64,000 bases of DNA from Arthrobacter sp. PM3 (GCF_003352915.1 NZ_CP022314.1:3570020-3634019); one strand, 5' to 3'. Counted from the first letter of the stretch, positions 24,471 through 35,119 are shown. Translations and numbers: made by a program. Notes: generated from the sequence alone by a model not told the origin.

Positions 24471-24526
24471 TTGTGAACAGACAAGTCTGTCTGATAGCTT
24501 CAAATCCGCCATAGACAATCCTGTCT
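24471..24526 (+). promoter_or_regulatory. Promoter with two repressor-like palindromes before quinone reductase
   Basis: Candidate -35 TTGTGA (24471-24476) and -10 TAGCTT (24495-24500). The perfect palindrome ACAGAC-AA-GTCTGT (24477-24490) fills the spacer, and a second, AGACA-ATCC-TGTCT (24513-24526), lies downstream, 36 bp away. This is typical of repression by a dimeric TetR, MarR or HxlR-type sensor; none is encoded next door. Confidence 0.55.
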
Positions 24527-24560
24527 GGTGGAGCAATTCTGAAAGAAGTACAACCCCTCC

Positions 24561-25103
24561 ATGACTTCACACCGCACCCTCGTCGTCGTAGCCCATCCTG
24601 ACCTGGCGGCGTCCCGGATCACCGCCGGGCTCGCCGCCGCCGTGAGCGACCTCGCCAACGTCACGGTCCGGCACCTCTCCGGCGCTTCGGCGGACCGCCG
24701 GTTCGACGTCGCGCACGAGCAGGCCTTGCTGCGCGAGCACGACACCATCGTGTTGCAGTTTCCCTGGCACTGGTACTCGGTACCCGGGGTACTGAAGGAA
24801 TGGATGGACCAAGTCCTGACATACGGTTTCGCGTACGGTTCAGGCGGCGATGCTTTGCATGGCAAGAAGCTGCATCTGGTCACCTCCACGGGCGGACCTG
24901 CCGAGTCCTACGCCCCGAGCGGCCACAACCGCTTCACCATGGACGAGCTCCTCCGGCCGCTGCAGGCCACGGCGCACCTCTGCGGCTTCGACCTGGCCGA
25001 GCCGCTGGTGGTGCACTCCGCGCCGCGGCTCAGCGCAGAAGATCTGGCGGCACACGCCCAGCGCTACCGTGAGCTGCTGGCGCCGGTGCCGGCAGCGGCC
25101 TGA
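24561..25103 (+). CDS. NAD(P)H quinone reductase, flavodoxin-like fold
   Basis: A 180-residue flavoprotein of the NQO1/KefF/MdaB group, which reduces quinones by two electrons with NAD(P)H to avoid radical formation. Motifs: VVVAHPDLAASRI (FMN phosphate loop), LQFPWHWYSVPGVLKEWMDQVL and LVTSTGGPAESYAPSG, all standard for the family. The gene is expressed from a promoter overlapped by two palindromes, suggesting induction by electrophiles or quinones. The start ATG has only a weak AAAGAAG-type site. No potassium-efflux partner is adjacent. Confidence 0.88.
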   Translation: MTSHRTLVVVAHPDLAASRITAGLAAAVSDLANVTVRHLSGASADRRFDVAHEQALLREHDTIVLQFPWHWYSVPGVLKEWMDQVLTYGFAYGSGGDALHGKKLHLVTSTGGPAESYAPSGHNRFTMDELLRPLQATAHLCGFDLAEPLVVHSAPRLSAEDLAAHAQRYRELLAPVPAAA

Positions 25104-25149
25104 CAGCAAGGGCGGGCACCGGGGGACCGGAAACGGGGACCGGGTACCG

Positions 25150-25929
25150 TCAGCCGGCCAGGGCGGCGAACATGACGGCGAACGCGGCGGCCCCGAGCAC
25201 TTCCAGGGCCGCGTCGGCCACGTCCCGGAACCCGGGCGAACGGCCCGGCGAACGGCCCGGCGAACGGCCCGGCGAAGCGCCGTGGGCGCCGCGGAGGGGC
25301 CTGGGCCAACCCGGGTTCGGGAACACCGGCCGGAACCGGACTCGCGGCTGGACAAGTAACTGGGCAAGTAGCTGAACAATCCGGACAGTCCACAGCAGCG
25401 CGGCCAGCCCAAAAGCCACGGCCAGCCCGACAGCGGCGGCCTGCAGGGCGCCCGGCAACGGGCCCGGCTGGGCGCTCCACCCGGGGACGGGGACGGACAG
25501 CGGCACGGCCGCCGCACTGCCGTGGTGCGCCGCCGGAGCCGGGCCAAGTACACCGGGAAAGGCGGCGTCCCTGAAGCCCCCGAGTGCCAGCATAAAGGCC
25601 ATCGCGGCCATGGCGGCGGCGTCGTAGAGGGGCTTCGCGCGCGCGGCCCCTGTCCCTGACCGCCGGTCGCCGCGGCGGGAGGTCCGCCGGGCCACGGCCT
25701 GGATGACGAACCACCAGGCACCCAGGGCAAACAGGAGCAATTGCGGCAGGACCGGCCACTGGCCGCCGGGCAGCAGCATCAGCGCCATGGCCGCCGTCGT
25801 GAGGGCGTGCAGCGTCTTGCCGATCCGCGCGGCCGGATCGGACGCGGCCACGGCCCGGCACGTCGTGTACAGCGTTGCCGCCATCAGCAGCACCGCGATG
25901 GTCCGGCCCAGGGCCTCGTCCGCGATCAT
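25150..25929 (-). CDS. DUF5134-like multi-helix membrane protein
   Basis: A 259-residue membrane protein with about six hydrophobic helices. The regularly spaced residues in LYTTCRAV, LHALTTAAMALMLLPG and LYDAAAMAAMAFML resemble the DUF5134 family, whose function is unknown. Near the C-terminus a 12-bp minisatellite encodes four SPGR-type repeats in a Pro-rich loop. The start at ATG 25929 is the best placed relative to the first helix. It lies downstream of the cox operon on the same strand but is separated by a promoter-sized gap, so it may or may not be co-transcribed. Confidence 0.55.
   Translation of the reverse strand: MIADEALGRTIAVLLMAATLYTTCRAVAASDPAARIGKTLHALTTAAMALMLLPGGQWPVLPQLLLFALGAWWFVIQAVARRTSRRGDRRSGTGAARAKPLYDAAAMAAMAFMLALGGFRDAAFPGVLGPAPAAHHGSAAAVPLSVPVPGWSAQPGPLPGALQAAAVGLAVAFGLAALLWTVRIVQLLAQLLVQPRVRFRPVFPNPGWPRPLRGAHGASPGRSPGRSPGRSPGFRDVADAALEVLGAAAFAVMFAALAG
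25231..25278. repeat. 12-bp minisatellite inside the DUF5134-like gene
   Basis: Unit CCCGGCGAACGG in about four tandem copies (first and last degenerate). In frame, so copy-number change would lengthen or shorten the SPGR loop by four residues. Confidence 0.7.
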
Positions 25930-25969
25930 GGCCGCACTGTTTCGTGTCTTCCCGTCACACCAGCCTCCA

Positions 25970-27097
25970 TCACAGCTGCTCGTCGTGATGGATCCGTTCG
26001 CCGAGCTGCCGCAACGGTTCGCCGCTGCCGTTCCACTGCCGGGAGATGAACTCCGCGGCGATGGACACAGCCGTTTCCTCCGGGGTGCGGGCGCCGAGGT
26101 CGAGGCCCACCGGACTGTGGAGCCTGGCCAGTTCGGCGTCACCGAGCCCGGCCGCCCGCAGCCGGGCCATCCTGTCCTCGTGGGTGCGCCGGGAGCCCAT
26201 GGCGCCGATGAAGGCCACCGGGCTTCCGCGCAAGGCCACCTCGAGGACCGGGATGTCGAACTTCGGGTCGTGGGTCAGGACGCACAGAACCGTCCTGGCA
26301 TCGAGGAGTCCCTGGGCAAACTGCTCACTCAGGTACCGGTGGGGCCAAGCGTTGACCACCTCGGCGGCGTCGGGGAACCTCGCGGGCGTGGCGAAGACGG
26401 GCCGCGCGTCACAGACTGTCACCCGGTACCCCAGGAAAGCGCCCAGCCGGGCCAAAGCGGCGGCGAAGTCGATGGCACCGAAGACGATCATGCGCGGCGG
26501 CGGCGCGTAACTGGCGAAGAAGACGCGCATGCCGGTGTCCAGCCGTTCGCCGTCGACGCCGTAGGTCAGGATGCCGGTCCGGCCGGCGGCGAGCAGGCCC
26601 TGGGCGTCGTCGCCCACGGCGTGGTTGGTCCGTTCCGAGCCCAGGTCGCCGGCGCAGCCGTCGGGCCTGATGACGAGGTGCCGTCCCACCCGGGCGGCGT
26701 CAGGGTGCTCGATGACGGTCGCCACGCCCACCCGGCGCCCGGCGGCGATGTCCAGCGCGACGTCGCCGAGCTCCGCGAAGTGATGCTGCGAGACCGGTTC
26801 GACGAAGATGTCGATGATCCCGCCGCAGGTCAGGCCGACGGCGTAGGCGTCGTCGTCGCTGATTCCGTAGCGCACCAGGGCGGGCTTGCCGTCGTCCTTG
26901 ACCTGGGTCGCGAGTTCATACACGGCCCCCTCGACGCAGCCGCCGGAGACGGAGCCGACGGCGTCGCCGCCGGCCGTCACCAGCATGGCCGCCCCCGGCA
27001 GCCTGGGGGCGGATTTGAAGGTGCTTACGACCGTGGCCAGGCCGGAGGTGGCGCCGTCCCGCCAGTCCGGCAACATGGCCGCGAGGATGTCGCGCAT
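25970..27097 (-). CDS. XdhC/CoxF-type maturation factor
   Basis: A 375-residue XdhC-family protein. It has the N-terminal motif ATVVSTFKSAPRLPGAAMLV, the Cys-containing GSVSGGCVEGAVYE segment, VGLTCGGIIDIFVEP, and a C-terminal Rossmann domain (RMIVFGAIDFAAALARLGA then VAFIGAMGSRR). XdhC proteins bind molybdenum cofactor and help sulfurate it before insertion into xanthine dehydrogenase-type enzymes. As the last gene of the cox operon, 9 nt after coxG, it is expected to serve CO dehydrogenase. A second, different XdhC protein is encoded upstream in the same operon. Confidence 0.88.
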   Translation of the reverse strand: MRDILAAMLPDWRDGATSGLATVVSTFKSAPRLPGAAMLVTAGGDAVGSVSGGCVEGAVYELATQVKDDGKPALVRYGISDDDAYAVGLTCGGIIDIFVEPVSQHHFAELGDVALDIAAGRRVGVATVIEHPDAARVGRHLVIRPDGCAGDLGSERTNHAVGDDAQGLLAAGRTGILTYGVDGERLDTGMRVFFASYAPPPRMIVFGAIDFAAALARLGAFLGYRVTVCDARPVFATPARFPDAAEVVNAWPHRYLSEQFAQGLLDARTVLCVLTHDPKFDIPVLEVALRGSPVAFIGAMGSRRTHEDRMARLRAAGLGDAELARLHSPVGLDLGARTPEETAVSIAAEFISRQWNGSGEPLRQLGERIHHDEQL

Positions 27098-27106
27098 GGA
27101 TGCCGC

Positions 27107-27886
27107 CTAGAGCCGTCCGCACAGCCGGAGCACGCGGAACGCCGATCGCCGGCCGGCCCAGTAGGCGATGCACGCCACCACGGCGACAACGGCGAGGACC
27201 TTGGCGGGGCTGGAGAGCTGATCCGCGGCGATGCCCCTGGCCAGGCTCAATGCGTCCAGGCTGCCGGCCGGAGCTGCTCCCGCCGTCGTCTCCTGGCCGG
27301 TGGCAGGCGCCGGAGCCCGTGCCGTCGCGGGGGCGGGTGCCGGCGCTGAAACCGCGGCCGACGCCGGTACCGGTTCCGGGATGGCCTCCGGAGCGTGCGC
27401 CGCTGCGGGGGCTGGAGCCGGTTCCGGGGTTGCCGGCGCCGCCTCGGCCAGCATGGCCTGCAGGTTGTCGGCGAACAACGCCATCATCTGCTCGGTGACG
27501 CTCCCGATCACGCTTTTGCCCATGGCTGCGGCCTTGCCGGACAGTGCGAGGTCCGCGCTGACCGTCCCCTGCGTGGCAGCGCCGTTTTCGGCCAGGGTGA
27601 GGGTCACGGTGGCCTCGGCCGTGCCCTGCCCGCGGGTCTCCTGGGCCTTGCCGGCGAGGACGGCGCGGTGTTCAGCCGCGTTGCGTTCGATGACATTGAG
27701 CAGGCCCTTGTACTGCATGGTGACCGGGCCGAGCTTGACCGTCATGCCGACCTGGTAGGCGTCGTCGGAGAGCTTATTCAGGATCCTGGCGCCGGGAAGG
27801 CACCCGGCCACCCGTTCAAAGTCCATCAGGGTGTCCCACACCTGGCCGATCGGGGCGATTACGGAGAACGTGCTGTCAATCTGCAT
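27107..27886 (-). CDS. coxG: CoxG-type SRPBCC protein with C-terminal membrane anchor
   Basis: A 259-residue protein: an SRPBCC/CoxG domain (residues ~1-150, MQIDSTFSVIAPIGQVWDTLMDFERVAGCLPG), then an Ala/Pro-rich flexible linker of about 70 residues and a single C-terminal hydrophobic helix (VLAVVAVVACIAYWAG). CoxG of aerobic CO dehydrogenase systems is thought to recruit the enzyme to the cytoplasmic membrane, and the anchor fits this role. The start overlaps the coxE stop by 11 nt, indicating coupled translation. Confidence 0.9.
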   Translation of the reverse strand: MQIDSTFSVIAPIGQVWDTLMDFERVAGCLPGARILNKLSDDAYQVGMTVKLGPVTMQYKGLLNVIERNAAEHRAVLAGKAQETRGQGTAEATVTLTLAENGAATQGTVSADLALSGKAAAMGKSVIGSVTEQMMALFADNLQAMLAEAAPATPEPAPAPAAAHAPEAIPEPVPASAAVSAPAPAPATARAPAPATGQETTAGAAPAGSLDALSLARGIAADQLSSPAKVLAVVAVVACIAYWAGRRSAFRVLRLCGRL

Positions 27887-29195
27887 AAGCTGGTTCCTTG
27901 CCTCTCGCTGGTTGTTCGTGCCTGTTCTCTGAAACCTGGGCGCCGCCGGAGGACCGTCCGTCGCCGCGGATCGCGGCTGCCACTTCGGCCAGTGCCGTGT
28001 AGCTGTGGCCGCTGAGGAAGGCGTCGCAATAGGGCAGTGCTGCCGCCATGCCGCCCACCAGAGGCTGGTACTGAGGAGCGGCCTTGCGCGGATTCACCCA
28101 GATGATGCGGCGGGCGAGCCGGCGCAGGCGGGCCATCTGCGCGGCAACCTGCCCGGGGTCTTCAGCGGCCCAGCCGTCCGAAAACACCACCACCACGGCG
28201 CCCCTGGCAAGTCCGCGGCGGCCGTGCTCGTCGACGAAGCGTCGGAGACACTCTGCAATCCGGGTCCCGCCGGCCCAGTCGGGCGCGGTCGCTGCTGCGC
28301 GGGCGAGGGCCTGGTCCGCATCGCGGCCGGCGAGCTGGCGCGTGATCCTGGTCAGCCGTGTGGAGAAGACGAAGGCTTCGGCCCTGGCGCCGGCCACCGC
28401 GCCCTGCAGCAGGGACACAAACACGCGGGCGTAGGGTTCCATCGACGCGGACACGTCACACAGGAGGACGAGTTTGCGGGGCTGTTCGCGGCGGCGGGCG
28501 TACAGCAGGCGGGGTCCGTCCGCACCCGACCGCCGGGCGGCGCGGACCGTCGCGCGCACGTCCAGCCGGGCGGTGCTGTGCGCCGAAGCGCGTGTGCGGC
28601 GGCTCATCCGTCGCGGCGTCGCCAGGAGCAGCCCCGAGGCCAGCCGCCGGACCGCCAGGACTTCCTCGGGGGAGAGTGCGGCGAAGGATGTCTCGTGCAG
28701 GTGCTCGTCCGCGGACATCATGGCCAGGACGGCATCCCGGTCAGCCGTGCCCGGGCCGCCGTCGCTGTCCCCGCCAGGGGTCGCCACGCGCGTATGCCGA
28801 TGGCCGCCCGTGACACTGCCCGGGGCCCGGGCGTCCGGTGCCGACGGCCTGGTGGCCGCCCCCGGCCCGGGCGGCGGGGCTGCCGGCGCGGCGGGGCGGC
28901 CCGGTGCCGCGGGGACGGAAAGCCCGCGGAAAACGGCCGCGAACACGGCATCAAAGACGGGCAGCTGCTCGCGGGCGGACACGAGGACCACCCGGGAGGT
29001 CCAGTAGAGCTGTTCGGGCAGGTCCGGGGGGATCAGGTGCAGTGCTTCGGCCAGCCGGGCCGCCCGGTCCGGCGAGGCGGGCAGTCCGGCCCGGCGCAGT
29101 GCGGTAATGAACGCGGCCGACAACGCGGCTGCCTCGACGCTCGGGGGCCGGGCAGCCGTGGGCCGGACGGCTGCGGCCTTGGTGCTTTCAGCCAT
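27876..29195 (-). CDS. coxE: CoxE-like VWA-domain protein
   Basis: A 439-residue protein with a C-terminal von Willebrand A domain: MIDAS motif DVSASM in LVLLCDVSASMEPYARVF, GGTRIAECL, and SDGWAAEDPG. Middle region is Pro/Gly-rich. CoxE works with the MoxR ATPase CoxD in post-translational assembly of the Cu-S-Mo site of CO dehydrogenase. Start ATG 29195 overlaps the coxD stop by 8 nt. The pair is the usual MoxR/VWA chaperone couple. Confidence 0.9.
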   Translation of the reverse strand: MAESTKAAAVRPTAARPPSVEAAALSAAFITALRRAGLPASPDRAARLAEALHLIPPDLPEQLYWTSRVVLVSAREQLPVFDAVFAAVFRGLSVPAAPGRPAAPAAPPPGPGAATRPSAPDARAPGSVTGGHRHTRVATPGGDSDGGPGTADRDAVLAMMSADEHLHETSFAALSPEEVLAVRRLASGLLLATPRRMSRRTRASAHSTARLDVRATVRAARRSGADGPRLLYARRREQPRKLVLLCDVSASMEPYARVFVSLLQGAVAGARAEAFVFSTRLTRITRQLAGRDADQALARAAATAPDWAGGTRIAECLRRFVDEHGRRGLARGAVVVVFSDGWAAEDPGQVAAQMARLRRLARRIIWVNPRKAAPQYQPLVGGMAAALPYCDAFLSGHSYTALAEVAAAIRGDGRSSGGAQVSENRHEQPARGKEPAYAD

Positions 29196-30111
29196 CGGTG
29201 CCCTCCACGAGCCAGGCCGCGCCGCGCGCGCCGACGAGTTCGAGGTCGTCCCGGTTCTTGACGATGGATCCCCACGTTTTTTCCGCCGTCCCGGCATCGA
29301 TGCGCTCGACGCCCAGCACCGCCAGCGCCGACACCCAGTCGATGGCCTCGGAGATCCCGGGCGGCTTGGCCAGGTCCAGGGTGCGCAGCCGCGTGATGAC
29401 GGCGGCCGCCTGGAGGGCCAGGGGCCCGCTGCTGGCGGGCACCCTGCGGCGCACGATCTCGGCGATCCGGGCGGGTCCCGGATAGTCGATCCAGTGGTAG
29501 AGGCAGCGGCGGGTCAGGGCGTCGTGGAGGTCCCGGGTCCGGTTGGATGTCAGGATCACGATCGGCGGATGGGTGGCGCGGATGGTCCCCAGTTCCGGGA
29601 TGGTGACGGCGGCCTCGGCAAGCAGTTCAAAGGTGAAGGCCTCGAATTCGGCGTCGGCGCGGTCTATCTCATCCAGCAGGAGCACTGCGGGCCTCGGGCC
29701 GGGATGCTCGATCGCCTGCAGCAGGGGGCGCCGCAGCAGGTATTGCGGGGCGAAGAGGTCGGTCTCCGTAACGGCGGTGTCCCGGACTTCGGCCAGCCGG
29801 ATGCCGAGCAGCTGGCGCTGGTGGTTCCATTCGTAGAGGGCCTCGCCGGCGTCGATTCCCTCGTAACATTGCAGCCGGTACAACGGCGTGTCGAGAAGCT
29901 CCGCGAGTGCCTTCGCGGCCTCCGTCTTACCGACCCCGGCCTCGCCCTCCAGCAGGATGGGTTGCGGCAGCCGGACGGCCAGGAACAGGGCCGTGGCAAG
30001 CCCGGCGTCGGCCAGGTAGTTAGTCCGGTCCAGGGCGGCGATCAGCGCCGGGACATCCGGGACCCGGCGCCGCACGTCCTCCTCCGCCCCGGCCCGCGCC
30101 GCCGCCGTCAT
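29188..30111 (-). CDS. coxD: CoxD-like MoxR-family AAA+ ATPase
   Basis: A 307-residue AAA+ ATPase. Walker A is EGEAGVGKTE (residues ~55), Walker B LLLDEIDRAD, sensor 1 ILTSNRTRD, and the MoxR-type QCYEGIDAGEALYEWN segment is present. CoxD is required for inserting copper and sulfide into the Mo centre of form I CO dehydrogenase. Its ATG overlaps a TGA that ends the remnant of a deleted upstream gene (GCATGA), so coupling to that gene must once have existed. Confidence 0.92.
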   Translation of the reverse strand: MTAAARAGAEEDVRRRVPDVPALIAALDRTNYLADAGLATALFLAVRLPQPILLEGEAGVGKTEAAKALAELLDTPLYRLQCYEGIDAGEALYEWNHQRQLLGIRLAEVRDTAVTETDLFAPQYLLRRPLLQAIEHPGPRPAVLLLDEIDRADAEFEAFTFELLAEAAVTIPELGTIRATHPPIVILTSNRTRDLHDALTRRCLYHWIDYPGPARIAEIVRRRVPASSGPLALQAAAVITRLRTLDLAKPPGISEAIDWVSALAVLGVERIDAGTAEKTWGSIVKNRDDLELVGARGAAWLVEGTDG

Positions 30112-30197
30112 GCGGACTCCTGCAGCCCGGCGGGCAGGCGCCGGTAGTCGTCCACGGTGTCCACGTCTTCAGGGACCGGGCCAGGGATGAGGGACGT
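30108..30197 (-). pseudogene. C-terminal remnant of a MocA/MobA-like nucleotidyltransferase
   Basis: Between the XdhC-YHS stop and coxD, a short frame reads ETSLIPGPVPEDVDTVDDY followed by RRLPAGLQESA and a TGA overlapping the coxD start. The xDVDTxxDYxRL ending is characteristic of the C-terminus of molybdenum-cofactor cytidylyltransferase/MobA-type NTP transferases, genes commonly found in cox clusters. About 170-200 upstream codons are missing, so this looks like the scar of an internal deletion. The identification rests on a ~20-residue match and is tentative. Confidence 0.5.
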
Positions 30198-30198
30198 C

Positions 30199-31143
30199 TC
30201 AGATGCTGACGGCATAGCGCTCCGGATCCTTGCGGAAGGCGGCCCGGCAACCGGGTGAGCAGAAGTACACGGTGACGCCGTTGTGCTCCAGGTGCAGGGA
30301 CGATTCGGCAACGGGCACCGACATGCCGCACACGGGGTCCACCGCCGTGGCCGGTGCGGTGGCGGCTGCCGTGACCGGCTGCGGGACGGCCGGCTCCGGG
30401 ATCCCGCTGGTGCGGGCCCGCGCCTTGGACCGTTCCCCGATCAGCTGGGCGAGGATCGAGAGCGCGATTTCCCCGGGCGTCCGGGCGCCGAGCCGCAGCC
30501 CGGCGGGGGTGAAGACCCGCGAGCGCGAGGCGGCGTCGACGTCGAGGGAGTCGAGCACGGCGGCGCCGCGGGTTCCGCTGGCCACCAGGGCGACGTACGG
30601 CACCCCGGCGCGGAGGGCCGCCTCGAGGGCGCCTTCCTCGGCCTTTCCGTGGGAGGCGACAATCAGGGCCGCGTCCCCGCCGCGGGGGTCGGCGGATTCG
30701 CCGTCGGTGAGTTCGACGTCGAATCCCACCCCGGAGCCGAGCGTCGCGAGGGCCTGGGCCACCGGCGTCGTGCCGACCACCAGGACCCGGGGCGCCGGGA
30801 TGCGCGGCTGGAGGAAGATCTCGATCGCCCCGCCGCTGAGGCACGGGTTGGAGACTTCCACCGCGCCTTCCTCGGCGGCGCGCGACGGTTCGCCCGGCAG
30901 CACCCGCAGCAGCAGCGGCTCCTGGGCAGCCAGGACGTGCAGGCTGTACTCCCGGACCGAGGCCTCCACACAATTCCCGCCAACGAAGCCCTGGATCTCC
31001 CCGCTGGGCAACACCAGGGCCGTGTCCCCGGCGTGGGCGCTGGTGGGGCGCTGGGCGCGGACCACCGTGGCGAGGACGTAGGGCTCACGGCGGCCGGCGA
31101 GTTCATCCGCCCTGGCGGCCAGGGACTCTGCGGCGGTGGGCAT
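30199..31143 (-). CDS. XdhC-family protein fused to a YHS domain
   Basis: A 314-residue protein. The XdhC part (about 1-225) shows RAQRPTSAHAGDTALVLPSG, GFVGGNCVEASVREY, NPCLSGGAIEIFLQP and a Rossmann motif PRVLVVGTTPVAQALATLG. After a linker a YHS domain (about 268-314) has DPVCGMSVP and VYFCSPGCRAAF; YHS domains bind metals, often Cu or Fe/Zn, through these cysteines. For a Cu-Mo enzyme a combined cofactor and copper delivery factor is attractive, but that is inference. The start is 1 nt after the coxL stop. Confidence 0.85.
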   Translation of the reverse strand: MPTAAESLAARADELAGRREPYVLATVVRAQRPTSAHAGDTALVLPSGEIQGFVGGNCVEASVREYSLHVLAAQEPLLLRVLPGEPSRAAEEGAVEVSNPCLSGGAIEIFLQPRIPAPRVLVVGTTPVAQALATLGSGVGFDVELTDGESADPRGGDAALIVASHGKAEEGALEAALRAGVPYVALVASGTRGAAVLDSLDVDAASRSRVFTPAGLRLGARTPGEIALSILAQLIGERSKARARTSGIPEPAVPQPVTAAATAPATAVDPVCGMSVPVAESSLHLEHNGVTVYFCSPGCRAAFRKDPERYAVSI

Positions 31144-31144
31144 G

Positions 31145-33534
<2,390 letters not shown>

Positions 33535-33538
<4 letters not shown>

Positions 33539-34110
33539 GCCTTCACCTCTGAGTTCTGTGTCTGCGTTGCCTCTGCTGCGACATCCGGGACGGCGCTATC
33601 CGTACCGTCCAGGACCTCGTCCGCCGCAGCCGCCCCGGCCGGCCCGGCGCCGGCAGGATGGGCCGCGGCCCACTGCACCGAACGGACAATCGTTGCGTAC
33701 CCGGTACACCGGCAGATCTGGCCGGAAATCGCTTGGCGGATCTCGGCGTCGTCCGGGTGCGGGTTCTTGTCCAGCAAGGCCCGCGCCGTCAGCATCATCC
33801 CCGGGGTGCAGAACCCGCACTGCAGGCCGTGCTCCTCCATGAAGCCCTGCTGGACGGGGTCCAGGGTGCCGCCGGCGGCCAGCCCCTCGACGGTGCGGAT
33901 GTCGTGCCCCGCGGCCATGGCAGCCAGGACCGTGCAGGACTTCACCGGCTGCCCGTCCATCAGGACCACGCATGTGCCGCAGTTGCTGGTGTCACAGCCC
34001 CAGTGGGTGCCGGTGAGGCCCAGGACCTCACGGAGGTAATGGACCAGCAGCACGCGCGGCTCAATCTCGCTCGTGACGTCGCTGCCGTTGACGGTCATGC
34101 TGATCTGCAT
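33535..34110 (-). CDS. coxS: CO dehydrogenase small 2Fe-2S subunit
   Basis: A 191-residue iron-sulfur subunit. The plant-type [2Fe-2S] box is HWGCDTSNCGTCVVLMDG with a fourth Cys in VKSCTVLA; the C-terminal cluster box is GLQCGFCTPGMM and GQICRCTGY. A ~35-residue Ala/Gly/Asp-rich tail follows the conserved core. It carries electrons from the Mo-Cu site of CoxL to FAD in CoxM. It sits between coxM (5-nt gap) and coxL (4-nt overlap), the standard M-S-L order. Confidence 0.95.
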
Positions 34111-34115
34111 CGGGT

Positions 34116-34994
34116 TCAGCCTTCCTGCATCTGGGCGGCGCGGGCACAGGCCCGCCGCAGTACCCGCCGGGTGAGTTCATCGGCGAGATGCCGTTTGTAG
34201 TCGACCGGGCCGCGCTGGTCCTGCACCGGGTCGCAGGCCGCGGCGGCCAGCCGGCCGGCCTCCGCGAACAGTTCCTCGGCAGGGCGCCGGCCGCGCAGCA
34301 CGGCAGCGGCCTCCTCCGCCGTGTGGTCCAGGCCCAGCGCTGTGAGCCCGACGGCGGCGTCGTCCACCGTCCCGTCCGCAGCGAGGACGACGGCGGCACC
34401 GGCGGCACCGACCGCCCAGTCGCCGGCCCGGCGTTCGACCTTCTCGTAGGCGCTGCTTGAGCGGGGCCGGATGGGGAACCGCACCTCGCAGAGCAGTTCG
34501 TCCGGCGCGACGGCGGTCTGGTAGGGCCCGATGTGGAATTCGGCCAGGGGCAGGACGCGCTCGCCGCCCGGCCCGCGGATCACTGCCTCGGCGCCCAGGA
34601 CGTCGCAGACGGTGGAGAGGTCCTCGGCGGGATCGGCCTGGCAGAGTGAACCGCCGATCGTGCCGCGGTTGCGGACCACGGGGTCGGCGATCACGGTCTC
34701 GGCGTCCCGCACGATCGGGAAGAGCGCGGCGACCTCCTCCGATTCCAGCAAGGTGGTGTGGCGCGTCATGGCGCCCACCCTCAGCTTGTTGCCGTCACGG
34801 AGAATGAAGTCCAGCTCGTAGAGGTCATTGATGTCGATCAGCCATTCCGGCCTGGCCAGGCGAAGCTTCATCATTGGCAGGAGGCTGTGGCCGCCGGCCA
34901 CGACCCGGGATTCCGGGCCGTACCGGGCGAGAAGTTCCAGGGCGTCCTCCACGGTCGTGGCGCGCACATAGTCAAATGGAGCCGGAATCTGCAT
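34116..34994 (-). CDS. coxM: CO dehydrogenase FAD subunit
   Basis: A 292-residue flavoprotein subunit: MQIPAPFDYVRATTVEDALELL, the FAD-binding motif VAGGHSLLPMMKLRLARP (about 33-50), and TIGGSLCQADPAEDLS (about 110), followed by the CO-dehydrogenase flavoprotein C-terminal domain. It passes electrons to the quinone pool. The start was placed at ATG 34994, where similarity begins and a purine-rich GAGGTAGGG precedes; the frame continues upstream without homology. First gene of the operon. Confidence 0.93.
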   Translation of the reverse strand: MQIPAPFDYVRATTVEDALELLARYGPESRVVAGGHSLLPMMKLRLARPEWLIDINDLYELDFILRDGNKLRVGAMTRHTTLLESEEVAALFPIVRDAETVIADPVVRNRGTIGGSLCQADPAEDLSTVCDVLGAEAVIRGPGGERVLPLAEFHIGPYQTAVAPDELLCEVRFPIRPRSSSAYEKVERRAGDWAVGAAGAAVVLAADGTVDDAAVGLTALGLDHTAEEAAAVLRGRRPAEELFAEAGRLAAAACDPVQDQRGPVDYKRHLADELTRRVLRRACARAAQMQEG

Positions 34995-35060
34995 AGTCCC
35001 TACCTCACTCCGAACAGCCGGCGGCGTGCTGGAACAGGTCTCTGGCGCCGGATTGAGGCC

Positions 35061-35115
35061 AGTCTTGCCCCGGCCTAAGTGGGATGTCAATATCGTCATA
35101 AGCGAAAGGTTATGA
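35061..35115 (-). promoter_or_regulatory. cox operon promoter and LysR-type box
   Basis: On the minus strand: a perfect -35 TTGACA (35085-35090), 18-nt spacer and a weak -10 AAGACT (35061-35066), giving a leader of about 60 nt before coxM. Just upstream of the -35 lies the perfect inverted repeat TCATAA-N8-TTATGA (35096-35115), centred about -52, the usual activator position for LysR-type proteins. The divergent LysR gene starts 5 nt beyond the box, so autoregulation is also likely. Confidence 0.6.
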
Positions 35116-35119
35116 AGCC

